Below, piece after piece: positions 1-9,183 of a stretch of 64,000 bases of DNA. Numbering within the stretch: position 1 is the first letter of the stretch; each line of letters begins with the position of its first letter. Under the pieces are notes generated by a model. The model was not told where the DNA came from. It did no database searches and was given only the letters and a program-made list of their open reading frames with translations. Made by a program: the position numbers and the translations under genes. Origin of the DNA: an uncultured Bacillaceae bacterium (lineage in GTDB: Bacteria > Bacillota > Bacilli > Bacillales > Caldibacillaceae). Location of the stretch: assembly GCA_937934645.1 (NCBI GenBank), contig CALGYZ010000054.1:186001-250000 (forward strand), written 5' to 3'.

Positions 1-1
1 C

Positions 2-52
2 CGGATCACTGATATTGTCAGCCAATCTGAACGGATCAGAAATATGAATTAA
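2..52 (+). CDS. fliY: FliY flagellar switch protein, C-terminal end (partial)
   Basis: Only the last 16 codons are in the window, ending at TAA 50-52. The reading R-I-T-D-I-V-S-Q-S-E-R-I resembles the C-terminus of FliN/FliY proteins, which form the C-ring of the flagellar switch and, in Bacillus, dephosphorylate CheY-P. It lies directly upstream of cheY, which is where fliY sits in Bacillus. The fragment is short, so the call rests on this motif plus synteny; the rest of the gene is outside the window. Confidence 0.6.
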   Translation, partial: RITDIVSQSERIRNMN

Positions 53-65
53 TGAGAGGAGAGAT

Positions 66-434
66 ATGGATATGTCTGGGAAAATTTTGATAGTCGACGA
101 TGCTGCTTTTATGAGAATGATGATTAAAGATATACTGGAAAAACATGGTTATGAAGTCGTCGGAGAGGCAGCTGACGGTGCAGAAGCTGTTGAGAAATAT
201 AAAGAACTGAAACCGGACTTAGTTACGATGGATATTACCATGCCTGAGATGGACGGAATTCAAGCGTTGAAAGAAATCCGCAAAATTGATTCGGATGCAA
301 AAGTAATCATGTGTTCGGCGATGGGACAGCAAGCAATGGTTATTGACGCAATTCAAGCCGGAGCCAAAGATTTCATTGTGAAGCCGTTTCAGGCGGATCG
401 GGTAATTGAAGCCATTAAAAAGACACTCGGATAG
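66..434 (+). CDS. cheY: CheY chemotaxis response regulator
   Basis: Single receiver domain of 122 residues that carries the CheA phosphoryl signal to the flagellar switch. Visible are the acidic pair D11/D12, the phosphoacceptor D56 in TMDITMPEMDG, S84 in the MCSAMG loop and K106 in the VKPF motif, all standard for CheY. There is no output domain. The strong site GAGAGGAG (54-61) is followed by two in-frame ATGs, 66 and 72; the second has the more usual spacing and would remove two residues. The gene follows fliY and precedes fliO, as in Bacillus fla/che operons, where CheY-P promotes counter-clockwise rotation. Confidence 0.97.
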   Translation: MDMSGKILIVDDAAFMRMMIKDILEKHGYEVVGEAADGAEAVEKYKELKPDLVTMDITMPEMDGIQALKEIRKIDSDAKVIMCSAMGQQAMVIDAIQAGAKDFIVKPFQADRVIEAIKKTLG

Positions 435-473
435 CAATTCTGCGGGTTTGAAAGCAGGTGACCACAGTCTGAT

Positions 474-1169
474 ATGAATATAAAAAAAATTTTATGTGTG
501 ATTGCACTGTTCATTCATCCTATTGTTTTCTTGTCCGGTGCGGCATCAGTTCAGGCAGAGAACAATAACAGTGTTTATGATTATTTTCAAAATGGAGAAC
601 AACAAAAAGGTGACCATCAGAATAAAAAAGAAAATTTGGAACAAGGAAAAGTTGTAAATGACAAGGCTGAATCCGGTTCTGACGGACAGAAAGTCGGCGT
701 GTCCTTTATGGATATCGTAAGAACGTTATTTGTCTTATTATTTGTTATCGGTTTGTTACTGATCGTTTTGAAATGGCTGCAAAAGAAAAATAATCTTTCA
801 TCTATGAATCAACTTGTAACAAATTTGGGAGGAACGAGTTTGGGGGGAAACCGTTCCGTCCAGCTCATAAAAACCGGCCGGTCAATTTTGATTGTCGGTG
901 TTGGGGATGACGTACACTTACTAAAAGAAATTAATGATGAAAAAGAAATAGAAGCCATTTTGGAAGAGTACAATAAAAGGCTGGATCAACAAATTCATCA
1001 CCGTGACTTCATACCCGGGATCGTAAAATGGAAAAACCATAACAAAAATACGGATAAAATTATTACATTTAAAACGGAGTTAACAAAACAATTGAATGAA
1101 ATGAAGAAAACGAGAAGAGAAGTGATTAGCGGTAATACAAAAAGAAGGGATTTAAATAAGAATGAATGA
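474..1169 (+). CDS. fliO: FliO-type flagellar biosynthesis membrane protein
   Basis: 231 residues (called FliZ or FliO in Bacillus). A signal-peptide-like N-terminus (lysines, hydrophobic run, Ala-rich end near residue 27) is followed by a polar, charged stretch. One strong membrane segment lies at about residues 83-105, and a basic cytoplasmic C-terminal half follows. FliO assists assembly of the FliP/FliQ/FliR export gate; the family is poorly conserved, so position immediately before fliP is the main support. AGGTGA at 456-461 is about 12 bases from the ATG, a rather long gap. The end overlaps fliP by 8 bases. Confidence 0.85.
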   Translation: MNIKKILCVIALFIHPIVFLSGAASVQAENNNSVYDYFQNGEQQKGDHQNKKENLEQGKVVNDKAESGSDGQKVGVSFMDIVRTLFVLLFVIGLLLIVLKWLQKKNNLSSMNQLVTNLGGTSLGGNRSVQLIKTGRSILIVGVGDDVHLLKEINDEKEIEAILEEYNKRLDQQIHHRDFIPGIVKWKNHNKNTDKIITFKTELTKQLNEMKKTRREVISGNTKRRDLNKNE

Positions 1170-1827
1170 ATTTATGTCTTTCTTTAATGAGAGTAATCCT
1201 GAAACAGTTTCAACCGCGGTAAAGCTAATGCTTCTCCTAACCGTTTTAGCCATTGCGCCCGGTATTTTAATACTTCTTACTGCTTTTACACGCATTGTTG
1301 TCGTTTTATCCTTTGTAAGAACAGGACTTGGAACGCAGCAAACACCGCCGACCCAAGTAATAATCGGTTTAAGCTTATTTATGACATTTTTTATCATGGC
1401 ACCTGTTTTCCACCAGGTCAATGAGGAAGCATTACAACCCCTTTTTAATGATGAAATTAAACTGGGTGAAGCATATGAACGCGCGGCGGTTCCGTTTAAA
1501 GAATTCATGAGCAAACATACAAGGCAGGAAGACCTGGCTCTGTTTTTAGAGTATGCTGATGCAGACCCACCGGAATCCATTGAAGATATTCCTTTATCTG
1601 CACTGGTACCGGCATTTACCATCAGTGAATTAAAAACGGCTTTCCAAATTGGCTTTATGATTTTCATTCCTTTTTTAGTTATCGACATGATCGTAGCCAG
1701 TGTCCTAATGTCCATGGGAATGATGATGCTGCCTCCGGTAATGATTTCATTGCCGTTTAAAATATTATTATTCGTTTTGGTGGACGGTTGGAGTTTAGTT
1801 GTTAAATCATTGTTGCAAACATTTTAA
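1162..1827 (+). CDS. fliP: FliP flagellar type III export gate protein
   Basis: 221 residues, the usual length of FliP without a long cleaved leader. Hydrophobic segments flank a soluble middle part, and the FliP signatures TAFTRIVVVLSFVRTGLGTQ and the C-terminal FLVIDMIVASVLMSMGMMMLPP region are clear. FliP forms the core of the flagellar export gate with FliQ and FliR in the cytoplasmic membrane. It starts inside the end of fliO, which suggests translational coupling. AGAAGGG upstream is at long spacing; ATG 1174 is a less likely alternative start. Confidence 0.97.
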   Translation: MNEFMSFFNESNPETVSTAVKLMLLLTVLAIAPGILILLTAFTRIVVVLSFVRTGLGTQQTPPTQVIIGLSLFMTFFIMAPVFHQVNEEALQPLFNDEIKLGEAYERAAVPFKEFMSKHTRQEDLALFLEYADADPPESIEDIPLSALVPAFTISELKTAFQIGFMIFIPFLVIDMIVASVLMSMGMMMLPPVMISLPFKILLFVLVDGWSLVVKSLLQTF

Positions 1828-1841
1828 GAAGGTGAGTGCCA

Positions 1842-2111
1842 TTGACGGGTGAAGCTGTCGTGTTTTTGGCTGAACAAGCAGTTTTTACAATCTTGATTGT
1901 AGCAGGACCGTTATTATTGATTGCTCTTCTTGTCGGATTAATTATTAGTATTTTGCAGGCAACAACTCAGATTCAGGAACAAACTTTGACAATTATCCCG
2001 AAAATAATAGCTGTATTAGTCGGAATTGTCATATTGGGGCCATGGATGGTCAGTCATATGGTTAATTATGCCACGGATATATTTTCAAATTTAACGAGAT
2101 TTGTAGGATGA
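1842..2111 (+). CDS. fliQ: FliQ flagellar export gate protein
   Basis: Small protein of 89 residues with two membrane helices and the FliQ signature QATTQIQEQTLTIIPKI; component of the export gate beside FliP and FliR. The longest frame opens at GTG 1836, but that codon abuts the ribosome binding site AAGGTGA (1829-1835). TTG 1842 has workable spacing and gives the length and N-terminal register of known FliQ proteins, so I place the start there. The gene lies 14 bases after fliP and 4 bases before fliR. Confidence 0.94.
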   Translation: MTGEAVVFLAEQAVFTILIVAGPLLLIALLVGLIISILQATTQIQEQTLTIIPKIIAVLVGIVILGPWMVSHMVNYATDIFSNLTRFVG

Positions 2112-2115
2112 TGAA

Positions 2116-2892
2116 ATGGAAAACATAGTTGGACTGATCCCTGCATTTCTTTTAATCTTTATCCGGATTTTAACGTATTTTCTTGTCATACCGGTGTTTT
2201 CTTACCGAGCTGTACCGGTTGCGGCAAGAATCGGTTTGGCATTTTTTCTTGCGTATACAATGGTCTTTACGGTTGAGATCGGCCGGATTTCATTTGAAGA
2301 TGATCTGTACATACTTTTACTAGTAAAAGAAGTTTTAACCGGCCTGGCCTTGGGGTTATTCGGTTATATCATTTTTTCTGCAATTCAAACGGCCGGGGGA
2401 TTTATGGATTTTCAGATGGGCTTTGCCATTGCCAATGTAATCGATCCGCAAACAGGTGCCCAAAGCCCGATACTGGGCCAGTTTTTGTATATTTTTGCGA
2501 TCTTATTTCTATTTTCGGTAAACGGACATCATTTGTTAATAGACGGTATATATCACAGTTATCAGTTTATTCCGTTGGAGTCACTGTCATTGGCCTTTGG
2601 GGAAAACAGTACAATCATGCTTATTACAAAAGCATTTGCGGCAATGTTTGTCGTAAGTTTTCAAATATCCATTCCGATCGTTGGCAGTATTTTTTTAGTA
2701 GATTTGGCTCTTGGACTAGTTGCCCGTACTGTTCCGCAAATAAATATTTTTATAGTAGGACTGCCGGTGAAAATATTAGTTAGTTTTATTTTGTTGTTTT
2801 TCGTAGTTGGAAGCATGATTTTTTCTGTGCGAGACTTGTTTGAACTTCTACTATATTCCTTACGCGATTTTATGAAAATATTAGGTCAGTGA
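2116..2892 (+). CDS. fliR: FliR flagellar export gate protein
   Basis: 258 residues and strongly hydrophobic, with about six membrane segments; family signatures include the RIGLAFFLAY region, GFMDFQMGFAIANVIDPQTG and the C-terminal LPVKI segment. FliR completes the FliP-Q-R export gate complex. The ATG follows fliQ by four bases, with AGGATGATGA at the junction, so translation is probably coupled. Its end is 20 bases upstream of the flhB start chosen here. Confidence 0.96.
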   Translation: MENIVGLIPAFLLIFIRILTYFLVIPVFSYRAVPVAARIGLAFFLAYTMVFTVEIGRISFEDDLYILLLVKEVLTGLALGLFGYIIFSAIQTAGGFMDFQMGFAIANVIDPQTGAQSPILGQFLYIFAILFLFSVNGHHLLIDGIYHSYQFIPLESLSLAFGENSTIMLITKAFAAMFVVSFQISIPIVGSIFLVDLALGLVARTVPQINIFIVGLPVKILVSFILLFFVVGSMIFSVRDLFELLLYSLRDFMKILGQ

Positions 2893-2912
2893 CAAATCTG
2901 AGGGGGAAAGCC

Positions 2913-3995
2913 GTGTTACGTTATCAATTGGACTTGCAATTTTTTGCGGAAGAAAAAACTGAAAAGGCAACCCCGAAGAAGAGACAAGATGTACGAAAAA
3001 AGGGACAAGTGGCAAAAAGTCAGGATGTCAATACTGCAGTTATTTTACTTGCTGCTTTTTTCGCCCTGTTATTTTCCGGGACGTCTATGCTGGAGTCAAT
3101 TCGGGGAATATTCCGGCATACTTTTCAGGATTACATATTCCGTGATGTCACGGTAGATAATCTTGTAGTCATTGCAAGACAATTGTTTCCGGAATTTTTG
3201 AAAATTATAGGTCCGGTCATGCTGGCAGGATTTGTTGCCGCTCTTTCAGCTAATCTGCTTCAAGTCGGATTTTTGTTTACAACAGAACCACTAACGCTGA
3301 AACCGGAAAGAATTGATCCGGTTAAAGGGTTCAAGCGGATCGTATCCTTACGTGCAGTCGTTGAACTATTAAAGTCATTGTTAAAAGTAATAATTATCGG
3401 CGTTATCGCCTCAGTTTTTCTTGTACGAAGTATTGAAGAAATATTAGCATTAATTTTTAAAACACCGGGGGCAAGCCTTGCAGTCCTGGGATCTGTCACG
3501 ATTAAGATGGGATTGTTTGCTGCCGGGGGACTATTGTTTTTGGCTGTATTGGATTATTTGTATCAAAAATATGACTTTGAAAAAAATATCCGAATGTCAA
3601 AAAAAGATATTCAGGATGAATTAAAAAACACAGAGGGAGATCCGTTAATTAAATCAAAACGAAAACAGCGTCAACGGGAAATTTCGATGCAAAGGATGAT
3701 GCAGGAAATTCCCGATGCCGATGTTGTAATCACAAACCCGACACATTTTGCGGTGGCCTTGAAGTATGACGAGAAAAAAATGGACGCACCATATGTTGTG
3801 GCAAAAGGTGTTGATTATATCGCCTTGAAAATTAGGGAAATAGCAAAAAGCCACGATGTAATGGTGGTTGAAGACCGCCATTTGGCAAGAAGTTTATATG
3901 AGCAAACTGAAATCGGCCAGGAAATTCCGGAAGCGTTTTTTAAAGCTGTAGCTGAAATTTTAGCATACGTATACCGGTTAGAAGGGAAAATTTAA
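2913..3995 (+). CDS. flhB: FlhB flagellar export switch protein
   Basis: 360 residues. N-terminal four-helix membrane domain and a cytoplasmic domain holding the autocleavage motif NPTH (within VVITNPTHFAVALKYD, near residue 270). Self-cleavage between N and P switches export from rod/hook to filament substrates. The open frame begins at GTG 2889, but GTG 2913 follows AGGGGG (2901-2906) by six bases and begins LRYQLDLQFFAEEKTEKATP, matching the normal FlhB N-terminus, so I use 2913. All conserved elements are intact. Confidence 0.96.
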   Translation: MLRYQLDLQFFAEEKTEKATPKKRQDVRKKGQVAKSQDVNTAVILLAAFFALLFSGTSMLESIRGIFRHTFQDYIFRDVTVDNLVVIARQLFPEFLKIIGPVMLAGFVAALSANLLQVGFLFTTEPLTLKPERIDPVKGFKRIVSLRAVVELLKSLLKVIIIGVIASVFLVRSIEEILALIFKTPGASLAVLGSVTIKMGLFAAGGLLFLAVLDYLYQKYDFEKNIRMSKKDIQDELKNTEGDPLIKSKRKQRQREISMQRMMQEIPDADVVITNPTHFAVALKYDEKKMDAPYVVAKGVDYIALKIREIAKSHDVMVVEDRHLARSLYEQTEIGQEIPEAFFKAVAEILAYVYRLEGKI

Positions 3996-4043
3996 CAAGG
4001 AATTTTAATCGGGCTTTATAATGGAATGTAAGGAGAGTAAGGA

Positions 4044-6086
4044 ATGAAAGCTAGAGATTTATCTGTCATCATTGGTGTCATCATGATCATTGTAATGCTT
4101 GTAATGCCGTTGCCCCCGGGGCTCCTCAGTGTGCTCATCATCATCAATATTTCTTTGTCATTGCTTGTTCTGCTGGCAACGATGAATATACGCGGTGCCC
4201 TTGATTTTTCTGTTTTTCCTTCTCTCTTACTTTTACTTACATTATTCCGGCTGGGCCTGAATGTTTCCACAACGCGGTCAATATTGTCACGGGGCGATGC
4301 GGGGGCCGTTGTAGAAACATTCGGTACATTTGTAGTCGGCGGCCAGGTATTGGTCGGGCTTGTTATTTTCTTTATTCTCGTCGTAATTAATTTTATTGTC
4401 ATCACGAAAGGCGCCGAACGGGTTGCGGAAGTAGCCGCCAGGTTTACACTCGATGCGATGCCCGGTAAACAAATGGCCATCGATGCAGACCTGAATGCCG
4501 GAATGATTTCGGAACAAGAAGCCCGAAAAAGACGAGAAGATGTATCCCGTGAAGCTGATTTTTACGGCGCTATGGATGGTGCTACAAAATTTGTTAAAGG
4601 GGACGCAATTGCCGGTATTATTACTGTTTTGATTAACCTCATTTTCGGGATTATTATTGGTATGGTTCAACAGGGACTTTCATTTTCCGATTCTGTGAAC
4701 CGGTATTCTGTATTAACGGTCGGAGACGGAATTGTTACCCAAATTCCTGCGTTGCTCATGTCGACGGCAACTGCCATCATTGTTACCCGCAGTGCATCGG
4801 AAGGAAATCTTGGTGCCGAAGTAACAAACCAATTATTTGCTTATCCGAAAATGCTTTATGTTGCGGGTGCAACGGTTATTCTCTTAGGTTTATTCACCCC
4901 GATTCCAAATTTAATTACGATACCGATCGGCGGGCTTCTGGTATTTGGCGGATACTATATGACCACAATGAAGGATAAAGAAATGGAAGCGGAACAAGAA
5001 GCAGAGGAAAAAATAGACGGGGCGACTGAAGAATTAAAGAAACCGGAAAATATTATCGGCCTGCTGGATATTGACCCGATTGAGTTCGAATTTGGTTACG
5101 GTTTAATTCCCCTTGCTGATGCCAATCAAGGGGGAGATTTGCTTGACCGTGTAGTTATGATCCGGAGGCAATTGGCTTTAGAACTCGGGGTTATCATTCC
5201 GGCTGTCCGTATCCGTGACAATATTCAATTGGCTCCGAACGAGTACCGGATTAAAATAAAAGGTCATGAAGCCGGAAGGGGAGAAATTTTGTTGGAACAT
5301 TATCTGGCGATCAGCCCTGGTGAAGATGATCCTTCAATTACTGGAATTGATACAGTTGAACCTGCATTCGGTATTCCGGCCAAATGGATAACAGAGGATA
5401 TGAAGACAGATGCGGAAGCTAAGGGTTATACGGTTGTCGATCCGCCTTCTGTTGTGAGTACCCATTTAACAGAGTTATTAAAGAAACATTCACATGATTT
5501 ATTGGGAAGAGAAGAAACAAAGCAGCTCATTGATCACCTAAAAGAAGCCTATCCTGTTGTCGTTGAAGAAGTAACACCAAACCCGTTGTCAATCGGTGAT
5601 GTTCAAAAAGTATTAGTGAATTTGTTAAAGGAGAAAATATCGATCCGGAATCTTCCGGTAATCTTTGAAGCCTTGGCAGACTATTGTAAAGTAACAACAG
5701 ATCCTGCCATTTTAACAGAATATGTCCGTCAGGCTCTCTCCAAACAAATTACGGAACAATATACGCAGGACAACGGCTTGCTGCAAGTCCTGACAGTCAG
5801 CGGTGAGGTTGAACAAACAATTGCCGATCATGTGAAGCAAACGGAACATGGAAATTATTTAGCGCTCGAGCCGTCATTATCCCAATCCATATTAGATAAT
5901 ATCCGTCAACATATGGAAGAAAATAAGTTTTTCAATCAGTCACCTGTCATATTATGCTCTCCTGCTATACGCATGTATTTGCGTGAGTTGACGGAACGGG
6001 TTTTTCCTGATTTACCTGTCCTCTCCTACAATGAGCTGGAAGGAAATATTGAAGTTCAAAGTGTCGGAGTGGTGAATATCAATTGA
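4044..6086 (+). CDS. flhA: FlhA flagellar export gate protein
   Basis: 680 residues: about eight N-terminal membrane helices (to roughly residue 310), a charged linker, and a large cytoplasmic domain that docks export chaperones and substrates. The FHIPEP-family loop (around residues 140-175, with FTLDAMPGKQMAIDADLNAG) is intact. FlhA forms the nonameric ring under the FliPQR gate and couples proton flow to export. A strong AAGGAG site precedes ATG 4044, 48 bases after flhB. The stop overlaps the TTG start of flhF by four bases. Confidence 0.98.
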   Translation: MKARDLSVIIGVIMIIVMLVMPLPPGLLSVLIIINISLSLLVLLATMNIRGALDFSVFPSLLLLLTLFRLGLNVSTTRSILSRGDAGAVVETFGTFVVGGQVLVGLVIFFILVVINFIVITKGAERVAEVAARFTLDAMPGKQMAIDADLNAGMISEQEARKRREDVSREADFYGAMDGATKFVKGDAIAGIITVLINLIFGIIIGMVQQGLSFSDSVNRYSVLTVGDGIVTQIPALLMSTATAIIVTRSASEGNLGAEVTNQLFAYPKMLYVAGATVILLGLFTPIPNLITIPIGGLLVFGGYYMTTMKDKEMEAEQEAEEKIDGATEELKKPENIIGLLDIDPIEFEFGYGLIPLADANQGGDLLDRVVMIRRQLALELGVIIPAVRIRDNIQLAPNEYRIKIKGHEAGRGEILLEHYLAISPGEDDPSITGIDTVEPAFGIPAKWITEDMKTDAEAKGYTVVDPPSVVSTHLTELLKKHSHDLLGREETKQLIDHLKEAYPVVVEEVTPNPLSIGDVQKVLVNLLKEKISIRNLPVIFEALADYCKVTTDPAILTEYVRQALSKQITEQYTQDNGLLQVLTVSGEVEQTIADHVKQTEHGNYLALEPSLSQSILDNIRQHMEENKFFNQSPVILCSPAIRMYLRELTERVFPDLPVLSYNELEGNIEVQSVGVVNIN

Positions 6087-7249
6087 AGATAAAAAAATAC
6101 ATTGCACCCACAATGCCGGAAATTATGAAAAAAATTCGCCGGGATCTTGGAAAGGATGCCGTAATATTAAATTCAAAAATTGTATACACCGGAGGATTTT
6201 TAGGTTTGTTTCGGAAGAAAAATTTTGAAGTAATAGCAGTCAGTGACAATGATCCCCTCTATCCCAAAAACAGACCGGCTGATAAGCAAAATGTGGTAAA
6301 GTTGGAAAAATACAGTTCTGAATATAAAAGTAATTTATTTCATCGAAAAGAGAAAATGGATCAAGAACTATTGGATGAAATCCGCGAGTTAAAACAGCTA
6401 ATGACGGATTTACCTACAGCAAATTCCGGTCATTTAAAACTGATTCCTGAACCATATAAAAAAGTATTTAACCGTTTGATTCAGCAGCAAGTTGATCCGA
6501 AAATCAGAGAACAATTGGTAGAACAAATCCTTGAACATTATTACAAAACGAAAAAAGAAGTAACAGACGAGGATGCCCGCCGTTTTATCCATCATGTATT
6601 AAAAGAAAAAATACAACAGCTGCCCCATGGTGGAATGTCATTGAACAAGAAATTTGTTTGTTTAATCGGACCTACCGGGGTAGGGAAAACAACTACCCTG
6701 GCGAAAATTGCATCCAGGGTTATGCTGAATCTTCATAAAAAAATAGCTTTCATAACAACCGATACATACCGGATTGCTGCTGTTGAACAGCTAAAAACAT
6801 ATGCAAAAATATTAAATGTTCCGGTGGAAGTTTGTTATAATTCTGGCGATTTCAAAAAGGCCCTGAGAAAGTTTGAAAACTATGATCATGTATTCATAGA
6901 TACAGCTGGAAGGAATTTCCGTAATCAAAAATATATTGAAGAATTGCGGTTGATGTTGGATGTTAATACAAATATGGAAACATTTCTTGTGTTTTCGTTG
7001 ACTGCTAAAGAACAGGATCTCTCAGAAATTTACCGAAATTTTTCAGCTTTAAAGGTAGATAAATTTATTTTTACGAAATTAGATGAGACTTCCCAACACG
7101 GGGCATTGTTCAACTTGCCCGTTAAATACGGAAAGCCGGTTGCATATGTATCCACAGGGCAAAATGTTCCGGATGACATGATCGAAGCTAACGCCGATTT
7201 TCTGATTAAGCAAATTATTGGAGAGGCTCAAAATGAAAGACCAAGCTGA
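6083..7249 (+). CDS. flhF: FlhF, SRP-type GTPase for flagellar placement
   Basis: 388 residues: a basic N-terminal region, then an SRP-type NG domain with the P-loop GPTGVGKTTTLAKIA (near residues 196-210), the TTDTYRIAAVEQL motif, the DTAGR motif and TKLDET. FlhF is an SRP-family GTPase that marks where flagella are built and works with FlhG. The start is TTG 6083, embedded in the flhA stop region and preceded by GGAGTGGTGA; MKIKKYIA is a typical FlhF N-terminus. The end overlaps flhG by 17 bases. Confidence 0.96.
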   Translation: MKIKKYIAPTMPEIMKKIRRDLGKDAVILNSKIVYTGGFLGLFRKKNFEVIAVSDNDPLYPKNRPADKQNVVKLEKYSSEYKSNLFHRKEKMDQELLDEIRELKQLMTDLPTANSGHLKLIPEPYKKVFNRLIQQQVDPKIREQLVEQILEHYYKTKKEVTDEDARRFIHHVLKEKIQQLPHGGMSLNKKFVCLIGPTGVGKTTTLAKIASRVMLNLHKKIAFITTDTYRIAAVEQLKTYAKILNVPVEVCYNSGDFKKALRKFENYDHVFIDTAGRNFRNQKYIEELRLMLDVNTNMETFLVFSLTAKEQDLSEIYRNFSALKVDKFIFTKLDETSQHGALFNLPVKYGKPVAYVSTGQNVPDDMIEANADFLIKQIIGEAQNERPS

Positions 7250-8102
7250 AGAATTACGTCGACAAATCAGGAGAAGAATGAGCGGAATACAAGCTGAAAC
7301 CATTGCGGTCATCAGCGGTAAAGGTGGTGTCGGGAAGTCGAATTTTGCGTTAAATTTTGCTATTACTTTAACAAGAAATAGGAAAAAAGTGCTATTATTT
7401 GATTTAGATATAGGAATGGGAAATATCGATTTGCTTTTAGGCAGAAGCCCGGATAAAACTATTGTTCATTATTTTACAGAGAACTGTTCTTTTGAACAAA
7501 TTATTCAAAACGTGAAAGGTCTGGATTATATTGCTGGTGGATCCGGATTAAACCGGATCGAAAAAATGAATGGCGACCGGGTGGAAAATTTATTTCGGGA
7601 CTTAGAAAAAGTAATTTATTCCTATGATTATTTAATATTTGATTTTGGTGCGGGAATCAGTGATGAATTAATCCGGTTCCTTACCGGGATTGAACATATA
7701 TTTGTTGTTGTGACACCTGAACCGACATCAGTCATGGACGCATACTCGGCAATAAAAGTGATTCAATTGACGGTACCTGACAAGAAATTTTATTTGTTGG
7801 GTAACCGGATGAAAAATAAAAAAGAAAATGATCAGGTGTTGGGTAGGCTGCAACATGTTATGTTAACGTTTTTAAATAAAGAATGTGAAATTATTGGATT
7901 TTTGCCCGAAGATCCGGTAATCAGCAGGGCGGTTAAAAATCAGATTCCTTTTATATTATTTAAACCAAATTCACAGGCAGCAAAAAATCTCCGTCAATTA
8001 ACCGGACGTTTCTTATTACAAAACGGACAAATTACCGCTTCAAAAGAAGAGAATAATTTTGTTGAGAAGCTAAAACATTTCCTCTTGGGGAGGCAGCACT
8101 GA
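7233..8102 (+). CDS. flhG: FlhG (YlxH), MinD-like ATPase for flagellar number
   Basis: 289 residues of the ParA/MinD family, with the deviant Walker A motif SGKGGVGKSNFALN, a switch I region FDLDIGMGNIDLLLG and the DFGAGIS motif. It controls flagellar number and pattern and stimulates FlhF GTPase through its N-terminal DQAEELRRQ region. The open frame can be read from TTG 7218, but that codon lies before the ribosome binding site GGAGAGG (7220-7226); ATG 7233 has correct spacing. Confidence 0.95.
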   Translation: MKDQAEELRRQIRRRMSGIQAETIAVISGKGGVGKSNFALNFAITLTRNRKKVLLFDLDIGMGNIDLLLGRSPDKTIVHYFTENCSFEQIIQNVKGLDYIAGGSGLNRIEKMNGDRVENLFRDLEKVIYSYDYLIFDFGAGISDELIRFLTGIEHIFVVVTPEPTSVMDAYSAIKVIQLTVPDKKFYLLGNRMKNKKENDQVLGRLQHVMLTFLNKECEIIGFLPEDPVISRAVKNQIPFILFKPNSQAAKNLRQLTGRFLLQNGQITASKEENNFVEKLKHFLLGRQH

Positions 8103-8103
8103 A

Positions 8104-9183
8104 ATGGATAAGGTGAAGGTTTTGGTTGTCGATGATTCCGCCTTTATGCGAAAGTTAATTAAAGACATGCTTTCAGATGATCATCGGATTGATGTCATTG
8201 GGACGGCACGAGACGGCCGCGATGCTCTGTCTAAAATTAAAATGTTACATCCCGATGTAGTGACACTGGATGTTGAAATGCCCATCATGAACGGGATTGA
8301 AGCGTTGAAGAGAATAATGAAAGAAACTCCGTTGCCCGTCATTATGGTTTCAAGTACAACAACTGAAGGAGCCAAAAACACGTTGTTGGCAATGGCATAC
8401 GGTGCCTTTGATTTCATACCGAAACCGGGCGGTCAAATTTCTCCCGATATTTATAAAATTAAAGATGAGTTGATTCATAAAGTGCTTGAAGCCAAACAGG
8501 CAAATATGGATCAGCTGAGCGGATTAAGTCAAAAAGAAAGTCCGGTACGTTTGAAACCGGCAAAAAAAAGAGAAAAGACTGGGGAAATTCCGCAAGAGAA
8601 GAAATCTATTGTTTTAATCGGTACTTCTACCGGCGGACCAAGAGCGCTGGAAAAACTATTGACCAGTCTCCCGCGTGATTTGAAAGCGCCGGTTCTCATT
8701 GTACAACATATGCCGGCCAATTTTACGAAATTACTGGCCGAACGTCTGGATACATTAAGTTCCATCCGTGTGAAAGAAGCAGAGCAAGGTGAGATTTTGC
8801 AAAACGGTGTTGCCTATATCGCCCCTGGAGGAAAGCATCTTCTTTTAAAACAGATTGGAAATACAATTAAAACGGAACTTAGTACAAGCCCTCCTGAAAA
8901 GGGCCACCGCCCGAGCGTTGATCTGTTATTCACATCAGCCAGCCGGATCAAAGGGTACAAAAAGATTGCTGTTGTTTTAACGGGAATGGGATCCGACGGG
9001 ACAGAAGGATTAATAAGTTTAAAACGATCGAATAATCTTTATGCTATTGCAGAATCAGAAAAAACTTCTATTATATACGGGATGCCAAAATCAGCGGTAA
9101 AAACAGGTTATGTTGACATCGTCCTTGATATCGATCAAATTGCTGATCAGATCATTAAAAAAGTAAATGAGGATGATAACTGA
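8104..9183 (+). CDS. cheB: CheB receptor methylesterase/deamidase
   Basis: 359 residues. Receiver domain with D10/D11 and phosphoacceptor D56, a linker, and a CheB_methylest domain with the catalytic serine in GTSTGGP, histidine in QHMP and aspartate in GMGSDG. It removes methyl groups from chemoreceptor glutamates during adaptation and is activated by CheA phosphorylation. GGGGAGG precedes the ATG, one base after flhG. Its stop and the cheA start overlap as TGATG. Confidence 0.97.
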   Translation: MDKVKVLVVDDSAFMRKLIKDMLSDDHRIDVIGTARDGRDALSKIKMLHPDVVTLDVEMPIMNGIEALKRIMKETPLPVIMVSSTTTEGAKNTLLAMAYGAFDFIPKPGGQISPDIYKIKDELIHKVLEAKQANMDQLSGLSQKESPVRLKPAKKREKTGEIPQEKKSIVLIGTSTGGPRALEKLLTSLPRDLKAPVLIVQHMPANFTKLLAERLDTLSSIRVKEAEQGEILQNGVAYIAPGGKHLLLKQIGNTIKTELSTSPPEKGHRPSVDLLFTSASRIKGYKKIAVVLTGMGSDGTEGLISLKRSNNLYAIAESEKTSIIYGMPKSAVKTGYVDIVLDIDQIADQIIKKVNEDDN